From: PALSA-607 sp963825425
GTDB lineage: Bacteria; Actinomycetota; Actinomycetes; Acidothermales; Acidothermaceae
Length of the DNA: 64,000 bases
Direction of reading: 5' to 3'
NCBI GenBank assembly: GCA_963825425.1
Contig: CAWGTF010000011.1
Location: 186,001 to 250,000, forward strand
Shown here: positions 53,850 to 63,143 of the stretch, piece after piece
Numbering within the stretch: the first letter of the stretch is position 1
Layout of the letters: each line of letters begins with the position of its first letter
The notes under the pieces: model-generated
What the model was told of the DNA's origin: nothing
The model's input: only the letters and a program-made list of their open reading frames with translations
The model's database searches: none
Made by a program: the position numbers and the translations under genes

Positions 53850-53858
53850 GTACTCCTC
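53850..53858 (+). promoter_or_regulatory. Anti-Shine-Dalgarno element in the cold-shock gene leader
   Basis: GTACTCCTC is a perfect 9-base complement of GAGGAGTAC at 54015-54023, which is the ribosome-binding site of the cold-shock gene. It lies just upstream of a strong hairpin with a T-tract. In a long leader transcript it could mask the site at one temperature and release it at another; as a separate small RNA it could act in trans. The complementarity is direct; the mechanism is inference. Confidence 0.45.
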
Positions 53859-53868
53859 GAACGTTCAT

Positions 53869-53905
53869 GACGCCCGCGGATTCTCGCAGCGGGCGTCTTT
53901 TGTTT
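53869..53905 (+). terminator. Intrinsic terminator/attenuator hairpin upstream of the cold-shock gene
   Basis: GACGCCCGC and GCGGGCGTC are perfect 9-base arms around an 11-base loop, followed directly by TTTTGTTT, a textbook Rho-independent terminator on the + strand. It may end the transcript of the 60-residue gene, end a short RNA starting near 53845, or attenuate the cold-shock transcript. Confidence 0.8.
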
Positions 53906-54028
53906 GAGTTGAGTCGGTAGCACTCGCGTTCGCGCGTATTGCGCCTGGGCAACTCCAAGCATTCCTGACGTGGCAGCCCGAGCCGCCGACGTGGCGTCTC
54001 GTAGCACACCTAATGAGGAGTACCCCAG

Positions 54029-54232
54029 ATGGCGCAAGGCACCGTGAAGTGGTTCAACGCGGAAAAGGGCTTCGGTTTCATCAGCCCGGACGGCGGCGAC
54101 GCCGACGTGTTCGTTCACCACTCGCAGATCCAGACGAACGGCTACCGCAGCCTCGACGAGAACCAGCGTGTCGAGTTTGAGGTCACGCAGGGCCCGAAGG
54201 GCCCCCAGGCTGAGCAGGTTCGCCCGGTCTAA
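54029..54232 (+). CDS. cspA: Cold-shock protein
   Basis: A 67-residue OB-fold protein. TVKWFNAEKGFGFISPDGGD carries RNP1 (KGFGFI) and DVFVHHSQIQTNGYRSLDEN carries RNP2 (VFVHHS). It ends GPQAEQVRPV. It binds single-stranded RNA and DNA and melts secondary structure. The ribosome-binding site GAGGAG is 8 bases before the ATG and is complementary to a leader element at 53850. A very strong terminator follows, so the unit is monocistronic. Confidence 0.96.
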   Translation: MAQGTVKWFNAEKGFGFISPDGGDADVFVHHSQIQTNGYRSLDENQRVEFEVTQGPKGPQAEQVRPV

Positions 54233-54244
54233 GCCTTTACAAGA

Positions 54245-54291
54245 GCGGCTGTTGTCCGGCGGAAACGCCGGACGACAGCCGCTTCCTGTTT
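54245..54291 (+). terminator. Strong terminator after the cold-shock gene
   Basis: GCGGCTGTTGTCCGGCG and CGCCGGACGACAGCCGC pair over 17 bases (one G-U) around a GAAA tetraloop, followed by TTCCTGTTT. It can serve both the cold-shock gene and, in part, the convergent gene ending at 54309. Confidence 0.9.
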
Positions 54292-54308
54292 ACCGATGTC
54301 GGGCCTTC

Positions 54309-54638
54309 TTAGATGTCGGGGACGCCGTGGGGGTGGCTGAACAGTGCCGCCGCCGACGATTCGCCGAACTCCTCACGCGCCACCCCGGCTTCGACCATTT
54401 CGCGGCGCAGACCGGGCGAGGGCGGCTCGAGGCGGCAATCCAGCTTCAGTGCGAGTTCCTGCGCCTCGTTCCACGAGGCAACCGTGCCGGTGTCGGCAGG
54501 GTCGCCAGTGCCCCGGTCCGGGCCTTGACCGGAACCGTCCCCGATGGTGTGGCCGTCGACTTGCACGCTCCACACGTCGCCGCGTTGTCCTGACCGATGG
54601 TTCTCCTGGACATGCATAACGTGCGTCAACTCAGGCAT
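54309..54638 (-). CDS. Hypothetical 109-aa protein
   Basis: ATG 54638 follows AGAGGGACG at fair spacing. The chain MPELTHVMHVQENHRSGQRG then DVWSVQVDGHTIGDG, NEAQELALKLDCRLEPPSPG and REEFGESSAAALFSHPHGVP shows a short beta hairpin followed by a helix, faintly like DUF2188-type repeat-correction domains. No function recognised. It is convergent with the cold-shock gene and divergent from the exporter; 54639-54765 between them holds no other gene. Confidence 0.55.
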   Translation of the reverse strand: MPELTHVMHVQENHRSGQRGDVWSVQVDGHTIGDGSGQGPDRGTGDPADTGTVASWNEAQELALKLDCRLEPPSPGLRREMVEAGVAREEFGESSAAALFSHPHGVPDI

Positions 54639-54765
54639 GTGACGTCCCTCTCATCTCGCCTTTGGCGAGGATCACACGGTTGCCGTTCAACGACGTCCCG
54701 TATGAGTCACGCTAGCCCCCTGCGCAGGCGGATGCGAACCGCGCGGGGATGGCAGGCTGACCATC

Positions 54766-56242
54766 ATGGCTCAGAGGGTCACCTATGGCTCGCGCGCGGG
54801 TCGCTGGGTGCTGCTCGCCACGATCTTGGCAAGTGGGATCGCCCAACTGGACGCGACGGTCGTCAATGTCGCGTTGCCAAGGATCGGCCGCAACCTGCAC
54901 ATCGGTCTCACGAGCCTGCAATGGACGGTCAACGCCTACGCCCTGACGCTGTCTGGTCTCCTGCTGCTGGGCGGCTCGCTTGGCGACCGATTCGGCCGCC
55001 GCCGGATCTTCGTCCTCGGCGTGATCTGGTTCACCGCCGCGTCGCTCGGGTGCGCGCTGGCTCCCTCGGGCGCCGTCCTGATCGCGATGCGGGCGGTCCA
55101 AGGCGTCGGAGGCGCGATGCTGACGCCCGGCTCGCTCGCGATCCTGGAGGCCGTGTTCGAGCCGGACGATCGGGCACCAGCGGTCGGTGCCTGGTCGGGT
55201 CTGACCGGTGTCGCGTCCGCGCTCGGCCCGGTCGTCGGCGGGTTGCTGGTCGCCGTCGCGCCTTGGGGATGGCGGCTGGTCTTCCTGATCAACCTGCCGC
55301 TCGCTGCCGCCGTCGTCTTTGCGGCGCGACACATCCCTGAGACGCGTGACGAGTCCGCGGAGGGGCGGATCGACGTCGTCGGCGCGGCGCTGGCAGCGAT
55401 CGGGTTGGCCGCGGTGATCTACGGGCTCACCGAGGGTTCGACGTTCGGCTGGGGTGCCCGACAACTCGGGGCCACGATCGCCGGGGTGGTCCTGTTGGCG
55501 ATCTTCGCGATGGTCGAACTCCGCGAGCGGACGCCGATGCTGCCGATGCGGTTGTTCCGATCGCAACAGTTCAGCGCGGCCAACGCGGTGACGATCGTGG
55601 TGTACGGCTCGCTCGGCGGCGTGTTCTTCTTGCTGCCGGTGGAGTTGCAACAGGGCGCCGGCTTTTCCGCGCTAGGCAGCCGGCGCTTCACTGCTGCCGG
55701 TCACGGCCATGCTCCTGCTCTTGTCGGCGCGCATGGGCCGGTACGCAGCTCGGCGCGGACCACGGCTGCAGATGACGGTCGGCCCGATCGTCGCGGCCGT
55801 CGGGGTCACCTTGCTCGCGAGAGTGCATCCGGGAGCGAGCTACCTGTCAGCGGTGCTGCCGGGCATTCTCGTATTCGGGTTGGGCATGGCAACCACCGTT
55901 GCGCCGCTGACCGCCACGGTGATGGCGGCGGCTCCGTCGCGAGACGTCGGGGTCGCGTCGGCGGTGAACAACGACGTTGCCCGGACCGCAGCGCTGTTTG
56001 CGGTGGCGGTGTTGCCGGCACTGTCCGGTATCACGGCGACCGCATACAAGTCGCCGGTCGCACTCTCGAACGGCTTCCATCACGCGGTCTGGATCGCTGC
56101 CACGCTGTGCGCGCTCGGCGGCGTGCTCGCTGGACTGCTCATTCGCAACGACGTATTGAAGAGTGGGACGTCGAGGGGCGAGGTCAGTGATCAGGTCGGC
56201 GTCGCGTCGACCCCAGGGTCGCCGGAGGGTTCAGGTTCGTGA
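54766..56242 (+). CDS. MFS drug exporter, DHA2 family (copy 1, frameshifted)
   Basis: A 14-helix EmrB/QacA-type proton antiporter. ASGIAQLDATVVNVALPRIG carries the family D1-type motif, GSLGDRFGRRRIFVLGVIWF motif A and GAWSGLTGVASALGPVVGGL motif C, the antiporter motif. A shift near 55680 joins LQQGAGFSAL to LLPVTAMLLLLSARMGRYAA. The end is SDQVGVASTPGSPEGSGS. It probably exports lipophilic toxicants. Its end overlaps the convergent copy 2 by 52 bases. Confidence 0.86.
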
Positions 56243-57970
56243 CCTGCGTCGAGCGTTGATGCAGCCGCGTCGCGCTCACGCGCCGCTTTCGCGTCGGCGT
56301 GCTGCGCCTGGATGCCGGACATCGTGCGCAGCGGCAGTTCTTCGACCAGCAGCAACAAGACGAAACCGATGAGCATCACCACGGCTGCGAGCAAGAAGAT
56401 GAGGTCCATCGAGTTCGAGAATCCGACGAAGAACGGGTGCGCGAGGCGCTTGTCGGCGTGTTTGAGGAAGGACGTGTCGTTCAGGCTTGACGTCGGCAGC
56501 TTCTTGCCGTTCAGGATCGTGAGCAGCGGTTTGTTGCCGGGGTCGCTGGTGACGGCAGGTCGACGACGCGACGGCTTGGAAGGCGGCGGTCTTGCCGACC
56601 TTCGCGTACTGCGTCCCAATGTTGTGGCCGACCGTGCTGAACAAGACCGACAGGAACACCGCGACGCCGAGCGTGCCGCCCATCTGGCGGAAGAAGGTCG
56701 CCGAGGAAGTGGCGACGCCGATGTCGCGTGCGGGCATCGCATTCTGCGTGGCGAGCGTGATCGGCTGCATGATGTTGCCGATGCCGAGTCCGAAAAGACC
56801 GCCGTAGATGTCGGTCTGCCACAAGCGGCGTGTCGGCACCGATGAACGACATCAACACCAGGGCGATCACGCACAGCAACGAGCCGACGACCGGGAAGAT
56901 CTTGTACTTGCCGGTGCGCGAGATGAGCTGGCCGGAGATGATCGCGCCGACCATGAGGCCGGCAGTCAGCGGGCAGCAGCAAGCAGGCCCGACTCGCGTC
57001 GGCGACACGCCGCGCACGATCTGCAGATACAGCGGCAGCACCGAGATGCCGCCGAACAAGCCCATGCCGACGAGGACCCCGACGATCGATGTGAGGCTGA
57101 ACACCCGGTTCTGGAAGAACCGCAACGGGATCAGCGCGTCGTCGCCCATGCGGTGCTCGGCAAGGATGAACAAGCACGAGGCCGGCGATGCCGAGGGCGT
57201 AGCACAGCAGCGACGGTCCCCGAGCCCCAGCCCCACTTCTGCCCCTGCTCGGCGACCACGAGCAGCGGTACCAGGCAGACGAACAGCGCACGCGACGCCC
57301 ACCCAGTCGATCTGGGCTGGCCGGTGCGTGTTGGGCAGGTTCAACGTTCGCCACACGACGTACAGCGCGACGATGCCGATCGGCACGTTGACGAGGAACA
57401 CCCAGCGCCAGCCGGTGATCGTCAGGATCGAGCTCGATCCGGCGAAGAAGCCGCCGAGCACCGGACCCAGCACGCTCGCGGTACCGAACACGGCGAGGAA
57501 GTAGCCCTGGTACTTCGCCCGATCGCGCGGCGACACGATGTCGCCGATGATGGCCAGCGCGAGTGAGAACAGGCCGCCGGCGCCGAGGCCCTGGTACGCG
57601 CGGAATGCGGCCAGCATGTACATCGACGTCGAGAACGCGCAGGCGGCCGAGCCGGTGATGAAGATGGTGATCGCGATCAGGAAGAACGGCTTGCGACCGT
57701 AGAGGTCGGACAGCTTGCCGTAGAGCGGCGTCGACACCGTCGACGTGATCAGGTACGCGGTGGTGACCCAGGCCTGTACCGACAGGCCGTGCAGGTCGTC
57801 GCCGATCGTGCGGATCGCGGTCGCGACGATGTTCTGGTCGAGGGCGGCCAGGAACATGCCGAGCATCAGGCCGGTGAGGATCGTCAGGATCTGCCGGTGC
57901 GTGAACGCCACCTCACACCCGGGGCCGCTGCTGCCTCGCTTGGCACCGACGTGGACGTAGCTCCGCTCAT
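56191..57970 (-). CDS. MFS drug exporter, DHA2 family (copy 2, multiply frameshifted)
   Basis: ATG 57970 after GGAGACC opens MSGATSTSVPSEAAAAPG, joined by a shift near 57920 to FTHRQILTILTGLMLGMFLA and ALDQNIVATAIRTIGDDLHG. Motif A is KLSDLYGRKPFFLIAITIF, and GTASVLGPVLGGFF is antiporter motif C. Further shifts lie near 57295, 57175, 56970, 56830 and 56560. Later parts include LIPLRFFQNRVFSLTSIVGV, ATQNAMPARDIGVATSSATF and the large loop before MDLIFLLAAVVMLIGFVLLL. It has the long penultimate loop of actinobacterial EmrB relatives. Substrates unknown. Confidence 0.85.
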
Positions 57971-58030
57971 CCGGTCTCCTTGTGTGTGCGGTCTGCCTCG
58001 CGATCGGAGGCAGCCTCCACAATTACGCTA

Positions 58031-59113
58031 CTAGGCCGGTGAACTCGCCTGCGAGGCGGTTTCGCCCATGTCGTCCGGGCAGTAACCGTGAGCTACCACG
58101 AAATGGCGGAGCGCGGGCTCGTAGCCGGCCACCGCCAGGGCGCTGGCCGGGTCAGTCGGGTCGACGAGGTGGCCGAGTTGCCGCTGCTGGTCGATGAAGC
58201 TCCACGCGGTCGCCGCGTCGCCCACCACGCATTCATCGGCGAGGTAGCCGGCGAGCGATCCGAGCTTCTCCGGCTGGCTCGGGTCGTTGTACGAGGCGAG
58301 GTAGTTCTGCGCGTCGTCGGCCACCAGGTCGAGGTGCTGGCGGGTGACGTCGGTGAACGCGGTCCCGCTCCAGGTGAACAGCTGAACAGGCGGACCGGAG
58401 CCGGCGAACGACGTGAACTGGTAGGCGAAGGCGTTGTCGGCGCTCACGAGGAGCGGCCCAGCTCTGCGGTCTGGCGCAACCACGGGCCGTAGTTGCCGAA
58501 GTCACGATCGACCGCGCTGCCGCCGTCCGACGGAACGGCACGCACCGTGACGCAGCAGTGCGCACCACCCGTGGTGAGCGCGAGCAGCGCGACCGGCGCC
58601 GCGCCGTCGCTGAACCGGCCCAGGCACAGCGAGCCAGCAGCTTCTCGGGCGTCGACGCTGGACTGCTCCACCTGCGTGTCGAGGATGAACAGGTCGACGA
58701 CGGGCGATCGCTGCGGGCGCGGCGTGACCGGGCAGGGTGACCGTGGTGTGGCCGGCCCGGGTGATCGTCAGGACGCCGTCGCGCAGCGCGGTGGGCTCGA
58801 CGCCGTCACTGGCGCTCGTGCCGGTCAGGACGGCGGTGGTGTCACCGAGGGTGACCTGCTGCCGGACCGGCACACCGACCGGCTGGGTGAAGAGGTCCGC
58901 TGAGCTACAGGCGTACCCGGCGGGGCGGCGCGAGGCGAGGCGACGGCGGGCTGAGCTTGGCCGCGACCTGCGTCGCGAGGTCGGGCGCGACGCGCAGCCC
59001 GCGATCAAGAGGCAGGCAGCAGCGAGTGCGGGCAGCAGGAATCGAACGGGCGGCACGGTTGATAGACGCGCCGAAGCGGTCGCCGGTTGCCTGTCGATGC
59101 GGTTTCTGGGCAT
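58031..59113 (-). CDS. Secreted lipoprotein of unknown function (frameshifted)
   Basis: The signal RFLLPALAAACLLIAGC ends in lipobox IAGC; ATG 59113 or GTG 59056 could start it. After a low-complexity stretch the chain reads VGVPVRQQVTLGDTTAVLTG and TALRDGVLTITRAGHTTVTL. In a second frame it reads CLGRFSDGAAPVALLALTTG with GGAHCCVTVRAVPSDGGSAV, and in a third FAYQFTSFAGSGPPVQLFTW with DDAQNYLASYNDPSQPEKLG, ending HGYCPDDMGETASQ. Shifts lie near 58690, 58660 and 58455. The paired Cys in GAHCC and the tail Cys may form disulfides. It lies just downstream of otsA. Not recognised. Confidence 0.6.
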
Positions 59114-59124
59114 CGCATCCAAAG

Positions 59125-60703
59125 CTACGACCACAGGCCGGTGATCTCTGACAGGTCAGCCAGCTGAAACGCGAGCCATTTGGCGACGTCGTTCGCGCGC
59201 ACGATGTCGGCCGCTGCTTCGCGCAGCTCCCGACGCTGGGTGGCCGGCATCGATCAATGCCTCGTACAGACCGTCGGCCTGCTGCTGAATGTCGAACGGG
59301 TAGAGGGTCACGGCGAACGCGCCGAGCTCTTCGTGGGCGCCGGTGTTCTCCGAGAGCGCGAGGACCGCATTGCGTCGCGATACCGAGACCGCCTCCTTGG
59401 CGACCAGGTTCATGCCGTCGGCGATCGAGTTGACCATGACGACGTCGCAGATCGTGTAGGCGGCGACCGCGGTCGGGAAGTCTTCGTGCAACCGCAGATC
59501 GATCGGCGCCTCCCCGCGCCTGGTGTACCGGGCGTTGATCCGGGCGACGACCGAGCCGATGTCCGCGACGTACTGGGCGTACTCGGGAACCTCGAGCCGG
59601 CTTGGTTGCAGGAAGGCGAGAAACCGCACCTTGCCGACGAGCTCGGGGTGATCATCGAGCAGCTTCTCGAAGGCAAGAAAGCCGCGGATGATGTTCTTCG
59701 ATGGATCGGTGCGGTCGACCCGCACGATCAGCTTCGCGTCGTCGGTGACCAGCCATTGCTCGAGGTCGTCGAGGCGGTTTCGCACCGCCTTGCTCGCGGC
59801 CGTTTCGACCAGCGCGGCGACGTCGATGGAGATCGGATAGGTCCGAGCTGTCACGGTGCGTGGTCCGATCTCGACCGTCATCCTGTCGAGATTGATGGTG
59901 AGACCGAGCAACTCCTGTGCGCAGAGCAGGAAGTTGCGTGCGAAGCGTTCGGTGTGGAACGCCACGACGTCGTTGCCGAGCAGGCCGTAGAGCAGCCGCT
60001 CGCGGATGTCGGGCGGCAACACCCGCCAGGCATCGGGTCCGGGCCACGGAATGTGCACGAAATGCGAGAGGACGACGTCGGGGCAGCGCTGCCGGACCAT
60101 ATCGGCGACCAGGTAGAAGTGATAGTCGTGCAGCATCACGAGCGCGCGGCCGCCGCGCTGCTCGACCTCGCGGGCGACGGCATCGGCGAATGTCTGGTTC
60201 ACGCTGACGTAGCCGTCCTCGAACGCGTCACGCTCGCGCTGGCCGATGTTGGGCGCGTAGCTGAGTTCGTACAAGCCGTGCTGGACGAACCACAGCAGGG
60301 GATTGGAGATCACGCTGTAGAAGTCCTCGTGCGCGATCGGGTCGGTCTCGACGAATCGGATCTGCAGGCTGCCCTCGGCGTCGGGTGACGCGATGGTGGG
60401 CCGCGCGCCCATCGACACGTGCAGGCTCGACGTCCTTGTATTCGCGGGCGACGACGACGTCTTCGTCGGTGCTGGCCGCGCAGACCCACACCGCGTCGTT
60501 GAGCTGACCGGCCAGGCCGACCAGCGCCGTGACCAGCCCGCCAGCGCCGCGACGGGCCAGGCCGTGCACCGCCCTCCTCGTAGAAGGCGAGGGGCGCGCG
60601 GTGCGATAGGACGACGACCGGGACGTCGAGCTCCCTCGGATCGATGGGATGGCGCTCGCGCTGGCCGGGACTGCGGGAGCTTGTTCGGGCCGATAGATGT
60701 CAC
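59125..60703 (-). CDS. otsA: Trehalose-6-phosphate synthase (frameshifted)
   Basis: A GT20 enzyme. Across frames: LDVPVVVLSHRAPLAFYEEG, the UDP/GDP-glucose loop ARRGAGGLVTALVGLAGQLN, LMLHDYHFYLVADM-type region, FVHIPWPGPDAWRVLPPDIR, GNDVVAFHTERFARNF, RVDRTDPSKNIIRGFLAFEK, NSIADGMNLVAKEAVSVSRR and ALSENTGAHEELG. Shifts lie near 60640-60560, 60420 and 59250; the last restores the proper end QRRELREAAADIVRAND ... SEITGLWS at 59125. It makes trehalose-6-phosphate for osmoprotection and envelope glycolipids. GTG 60703 is the best upstream start but is uncertain. No otsB phosphatase is adjacent. Confidence 0.88.
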
Positions 60704-60745
60704 AGCCGGATCCCTACCCATGGCAGGCTCCTCACATGCCCCAAG

Positions 60746-61434
60746 GTGCGCACGGCCGACGGCCCAGTCGTCCCTGTCTACCTCGAGCTCGGCAACACGC
60801 GGGTCTTCGCCTGCTCGCTCGACTGGCCGGGCTGGTGTCGCAGGGCGAAGACCGACGAGGAGGCGCTCGACGCCCTCGCCGCCTACGCACCGCGCTACGC
60901 GGTGGTCGCGAAGCGCGCCGGGCTACGCTTTCCCGACAGTCAGCACCCACGTTCGAGGTGGTCGAGCGCATCGCGTGGCGGGGCGGCAAGGCGTTCTCGC
61001 ACGTCGACTTCGGTGCGCTCGGGACGTGCGGCGCAACGCGACAGCGAGCCTCTGACTGCTGCGCAGGCCAAGCGGCTGGCTGCACTGGTCGTGGCGGCAT
61101 GGGGAGTGCTCGACGATGTTGTCGCGGCTGCCCCGGCGGAGTTGCGGAAGGGTCCCCGTGGCGGCGGTCGCGATCGCGACGGCGTCTTCGCCCATGTGGT
61201 CGCCGCGGAGACGGCCTACGCGCGCAAACTTGGCGTCCGGCACCCCGGCGTCCGACGAAAGAGCCGCAGGATCGCGACGAGATCGAGGCGGTGCGAGCCG
61301 ACATCCTGGCGGCCATCTCGGGAGCCCGCGCGGGCGCGCCTCCGACCGAGAAGGGCTGGCTGCCCCGGTACGCGGCCCGCCGGATCGCGTGGCACGTGCT
61401 CGACCACGCCTGGGAGATCGAAGACCGCAGCTGA
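60746..61434 (+). CDS. Conserved hypothetical: HicB-like N-terminus with DinB-like C-terminus (frameshifted)
   Basis: From GTG 60746 the chain reads VPVYLELGNTRVFACSLDWP with WCRRAKTDEEALDALAAYAP, a HicB-like sheet. After a shift near 60950 it reads TFEVVERIAWRGGKAFSHVD, then in another frame LTAAQAKRLAALVVAAWGVL and GVFAHVVAAETAYARKLGVR, a DinB/maleylpyruvate-isomerase-like helical bundle. After a last shift near 61255 it ends AARRIAWHVLDHAWEIEDRS, with two His that could join the bundle's metal site. Function unknown. It is divergent from otsA, so the start is crowded and uncertain. Confidence 0.62.
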
Positions 61435-61462
61435 GCACAGCTTGCCCAGTTAGGGTGGCGCC

Positions 61463-63076
61463 ATGACGCAGGTCGAGGGGTTCGAGGCATTCGCGGCCGC
61501 AGCGGTCGAGGACATTTTGGTCAGGCAGCCGGTGCTCGCGAGTTCGCTTGGCGACCACCGCTTCGACGGTCGCCTCGACGACCTGCGCCCAGCGGCGCTC
61601 GACGAGGAGCGCGCGGTCATCACCGCTCGCCTTGCCGCGCTGCACGAGTGGGACGACGTCGAGTTGCCGATCGGTCATCGGGTCGACGCCGAGGTGCTCA
61701 GCGTGCGATTGCGCGACCGACTCTTCGACATCGAGGAAGGCGGCGAGTACACCTGGAATCCGCTCGTCGCGAATCCGGGTACCGCGCTCTACCTGCTGCT
61801 CGCCCGCGACTACGCGCCGCTGCCCGATCGGCTGCGAAGCGCAGGATCGCGATTGCGCGAGATCCCCGAGCAACTCGAGGTTGCGCGCGCAACCCTGCAC
61901 AACATGCCGCGGGTGCATGTCGAGACCGCGATCGGCCAGTTCGCCGGCACGCTGGGGCTGCTCGACGACATCGCTCGGGAGCTCGCCGAGCTGCCGGACC
62001 TTCGACCCGACGTCGAGCCGGCGCTGGACGCGGCCCGCTCTGCACTGAGCGACCACGTCGAGTGGCTGCGCGGCGAGCTCGAGGGTGCGGCCGGCGACCC
62101 GCGCCTTGGTCGGGACACGTTCGCCGAGAAGCTGCGCCTGGTGCTCGACGTCGACCTGTCTCCAGAGCAGGTCTTGCAGGCTGCCCTCGACGAGATCGTG
62201 CGGCTCGAGGACCAGATGTCAGAGGTGGCAGCAAAGCTCGGCGGAACACCGCGCGAGGTGCTGGATCGGCTAGCGCGTGACGTGCCGACCAACGACACCA
62301 TCGTCGCGGAGGCGAGGGACGCGCTCGCCGAGACGACCGCCTTTGTCGCCGAGCGCGACCTGATCACGATGTATGACGATCCGGTCGAGATCATCGTGAT
62401 GCCAGAGATCCACCGCGGGGTCGCGGTCGCCTACTGCGATCCACCTGGCCCACTCGATCCGCCCGGCACCACGACGTTCTTCGCGATTTCGCCGACGCCG
62501 GCCGATTGGCCACCCGAGCGCGTCGCGTCGTTCTATCGCGAATGCAACCTGCACAACTTGCGCAACCTGGTGATCCACGAGGCGATGCCCGGGCATGTGT
62601 TGCAGCTCGCGCACAGCAGGCGTGGGCCGGTGCCAACACGCGTGCATCAGACCTACTGGAGCGGTCCCTTCGTCGAGGGTTGGGCGATGTACGCCGAAGC
62701 GGAGATGGTGCGACAGGGGTTCGGCGGCCTGGCCGTCGCCATGCAACAGCTGAAGATGCGACTGCGGGCGACGATCAACGCTGTCCTCGATGTTCGGGTG
62801 CACTGCGACGGACTCACCGAGGCGGACGCGATGGCGCTGATGACCGGGCGCGGACACCAGGAGGACGGCGAGGCCGCCGGAAAGTGGCGGCGGGCACAGC
62901 TCACCAGTGCCCAGCTGTCGACGTATTTCGTCGGCGGGCGGCAGGTTGACGATGTCGTGGCGCGGCTGCGGGCGGCGCACCCGGGCTGGTCTGATCGCCA
63001 GGTCCACGACACGATCCTGGGCCGCGGCAATCCGCCACCCAGGCATCTGCCAGCCCTTTTGGGGCTCTCGGAATGA
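61463..63076 (+). CDS. DUF885-family putative zinc metallopeptidase
   Basis: A 537-residue, mostly helical protein in one intact frame. The catalytic region is LRNLVIHEAMPGHVLQLAHS (His-Glu-x3-His, the DUF885 zinc motif) followed by GPFVEGWAMYAEAEMVRQGF with the third ligand Glu. Upstream MPEIHRGVAVAYCDPPGPLD and TFFAISPTPADWPPERVASF are conserved in the family. There is no signal peptide, so it is cytoplasmic. It likely hydrolyses peptides; specificity is unknown. Confidence 0.85.
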   Translation: MTQVEGFEAFAAAAVEDILVRQPVLASSLGDHRFDGRLDDLRPAALDEERAVITARLAALHEWDDVELPIGHRVDAEVLSVRLRDRLFDIEEGGEYTWNPLVANPGTALYLLLARDYAPLPDRLRSAGSRLREIPEQLEVARATLHNMPRVHVETAIGQFAGTLGLLDDIARELAELPDLRPDVEPALDAARSALSDHVEWLRGELEGAAGDPRLGRDTFAEKLRLVLDVDLSPEQVLQAALDEIVRLEDQMSEVAAKLGGTPREVLDRLARDVPTNDTIVAEARDALAETTAFVAERDLITMYDDPVEIIVMPEIHRGVAVAYCDPPGPLDPPGTTTFFAISPTPADWPPERVASFYRECNLHNLRNLVIHEAMPGHVLQLAHSRRGPVPTRVHQTYWSGPFVEGWAMYAEAEMVRQGFGGLAVAMQQLKMRLRATINAVLDVRVHCDGLTEADAMALMTGRGHQEDGEAAGKWRRAQLTSAQLSTYFVGGRQVDDVVARLRAAHPGWSDRQVHDTILGRGNPPPRHLPALLGLSE

Positions 63077-63143
63077 TTGCGTTCGCAACAATGTTCATCA
63101 GCGAGACGGCAGTCCAGACGGGCCGCCGAACGAGGAGGACCAG

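Noticed and set aside
53861..53935. A 17-codon ORF over the hairpin before the cold-shock gene
   Set aside because: It has no ribosome-binding site and lies in an obvious terminator structure.
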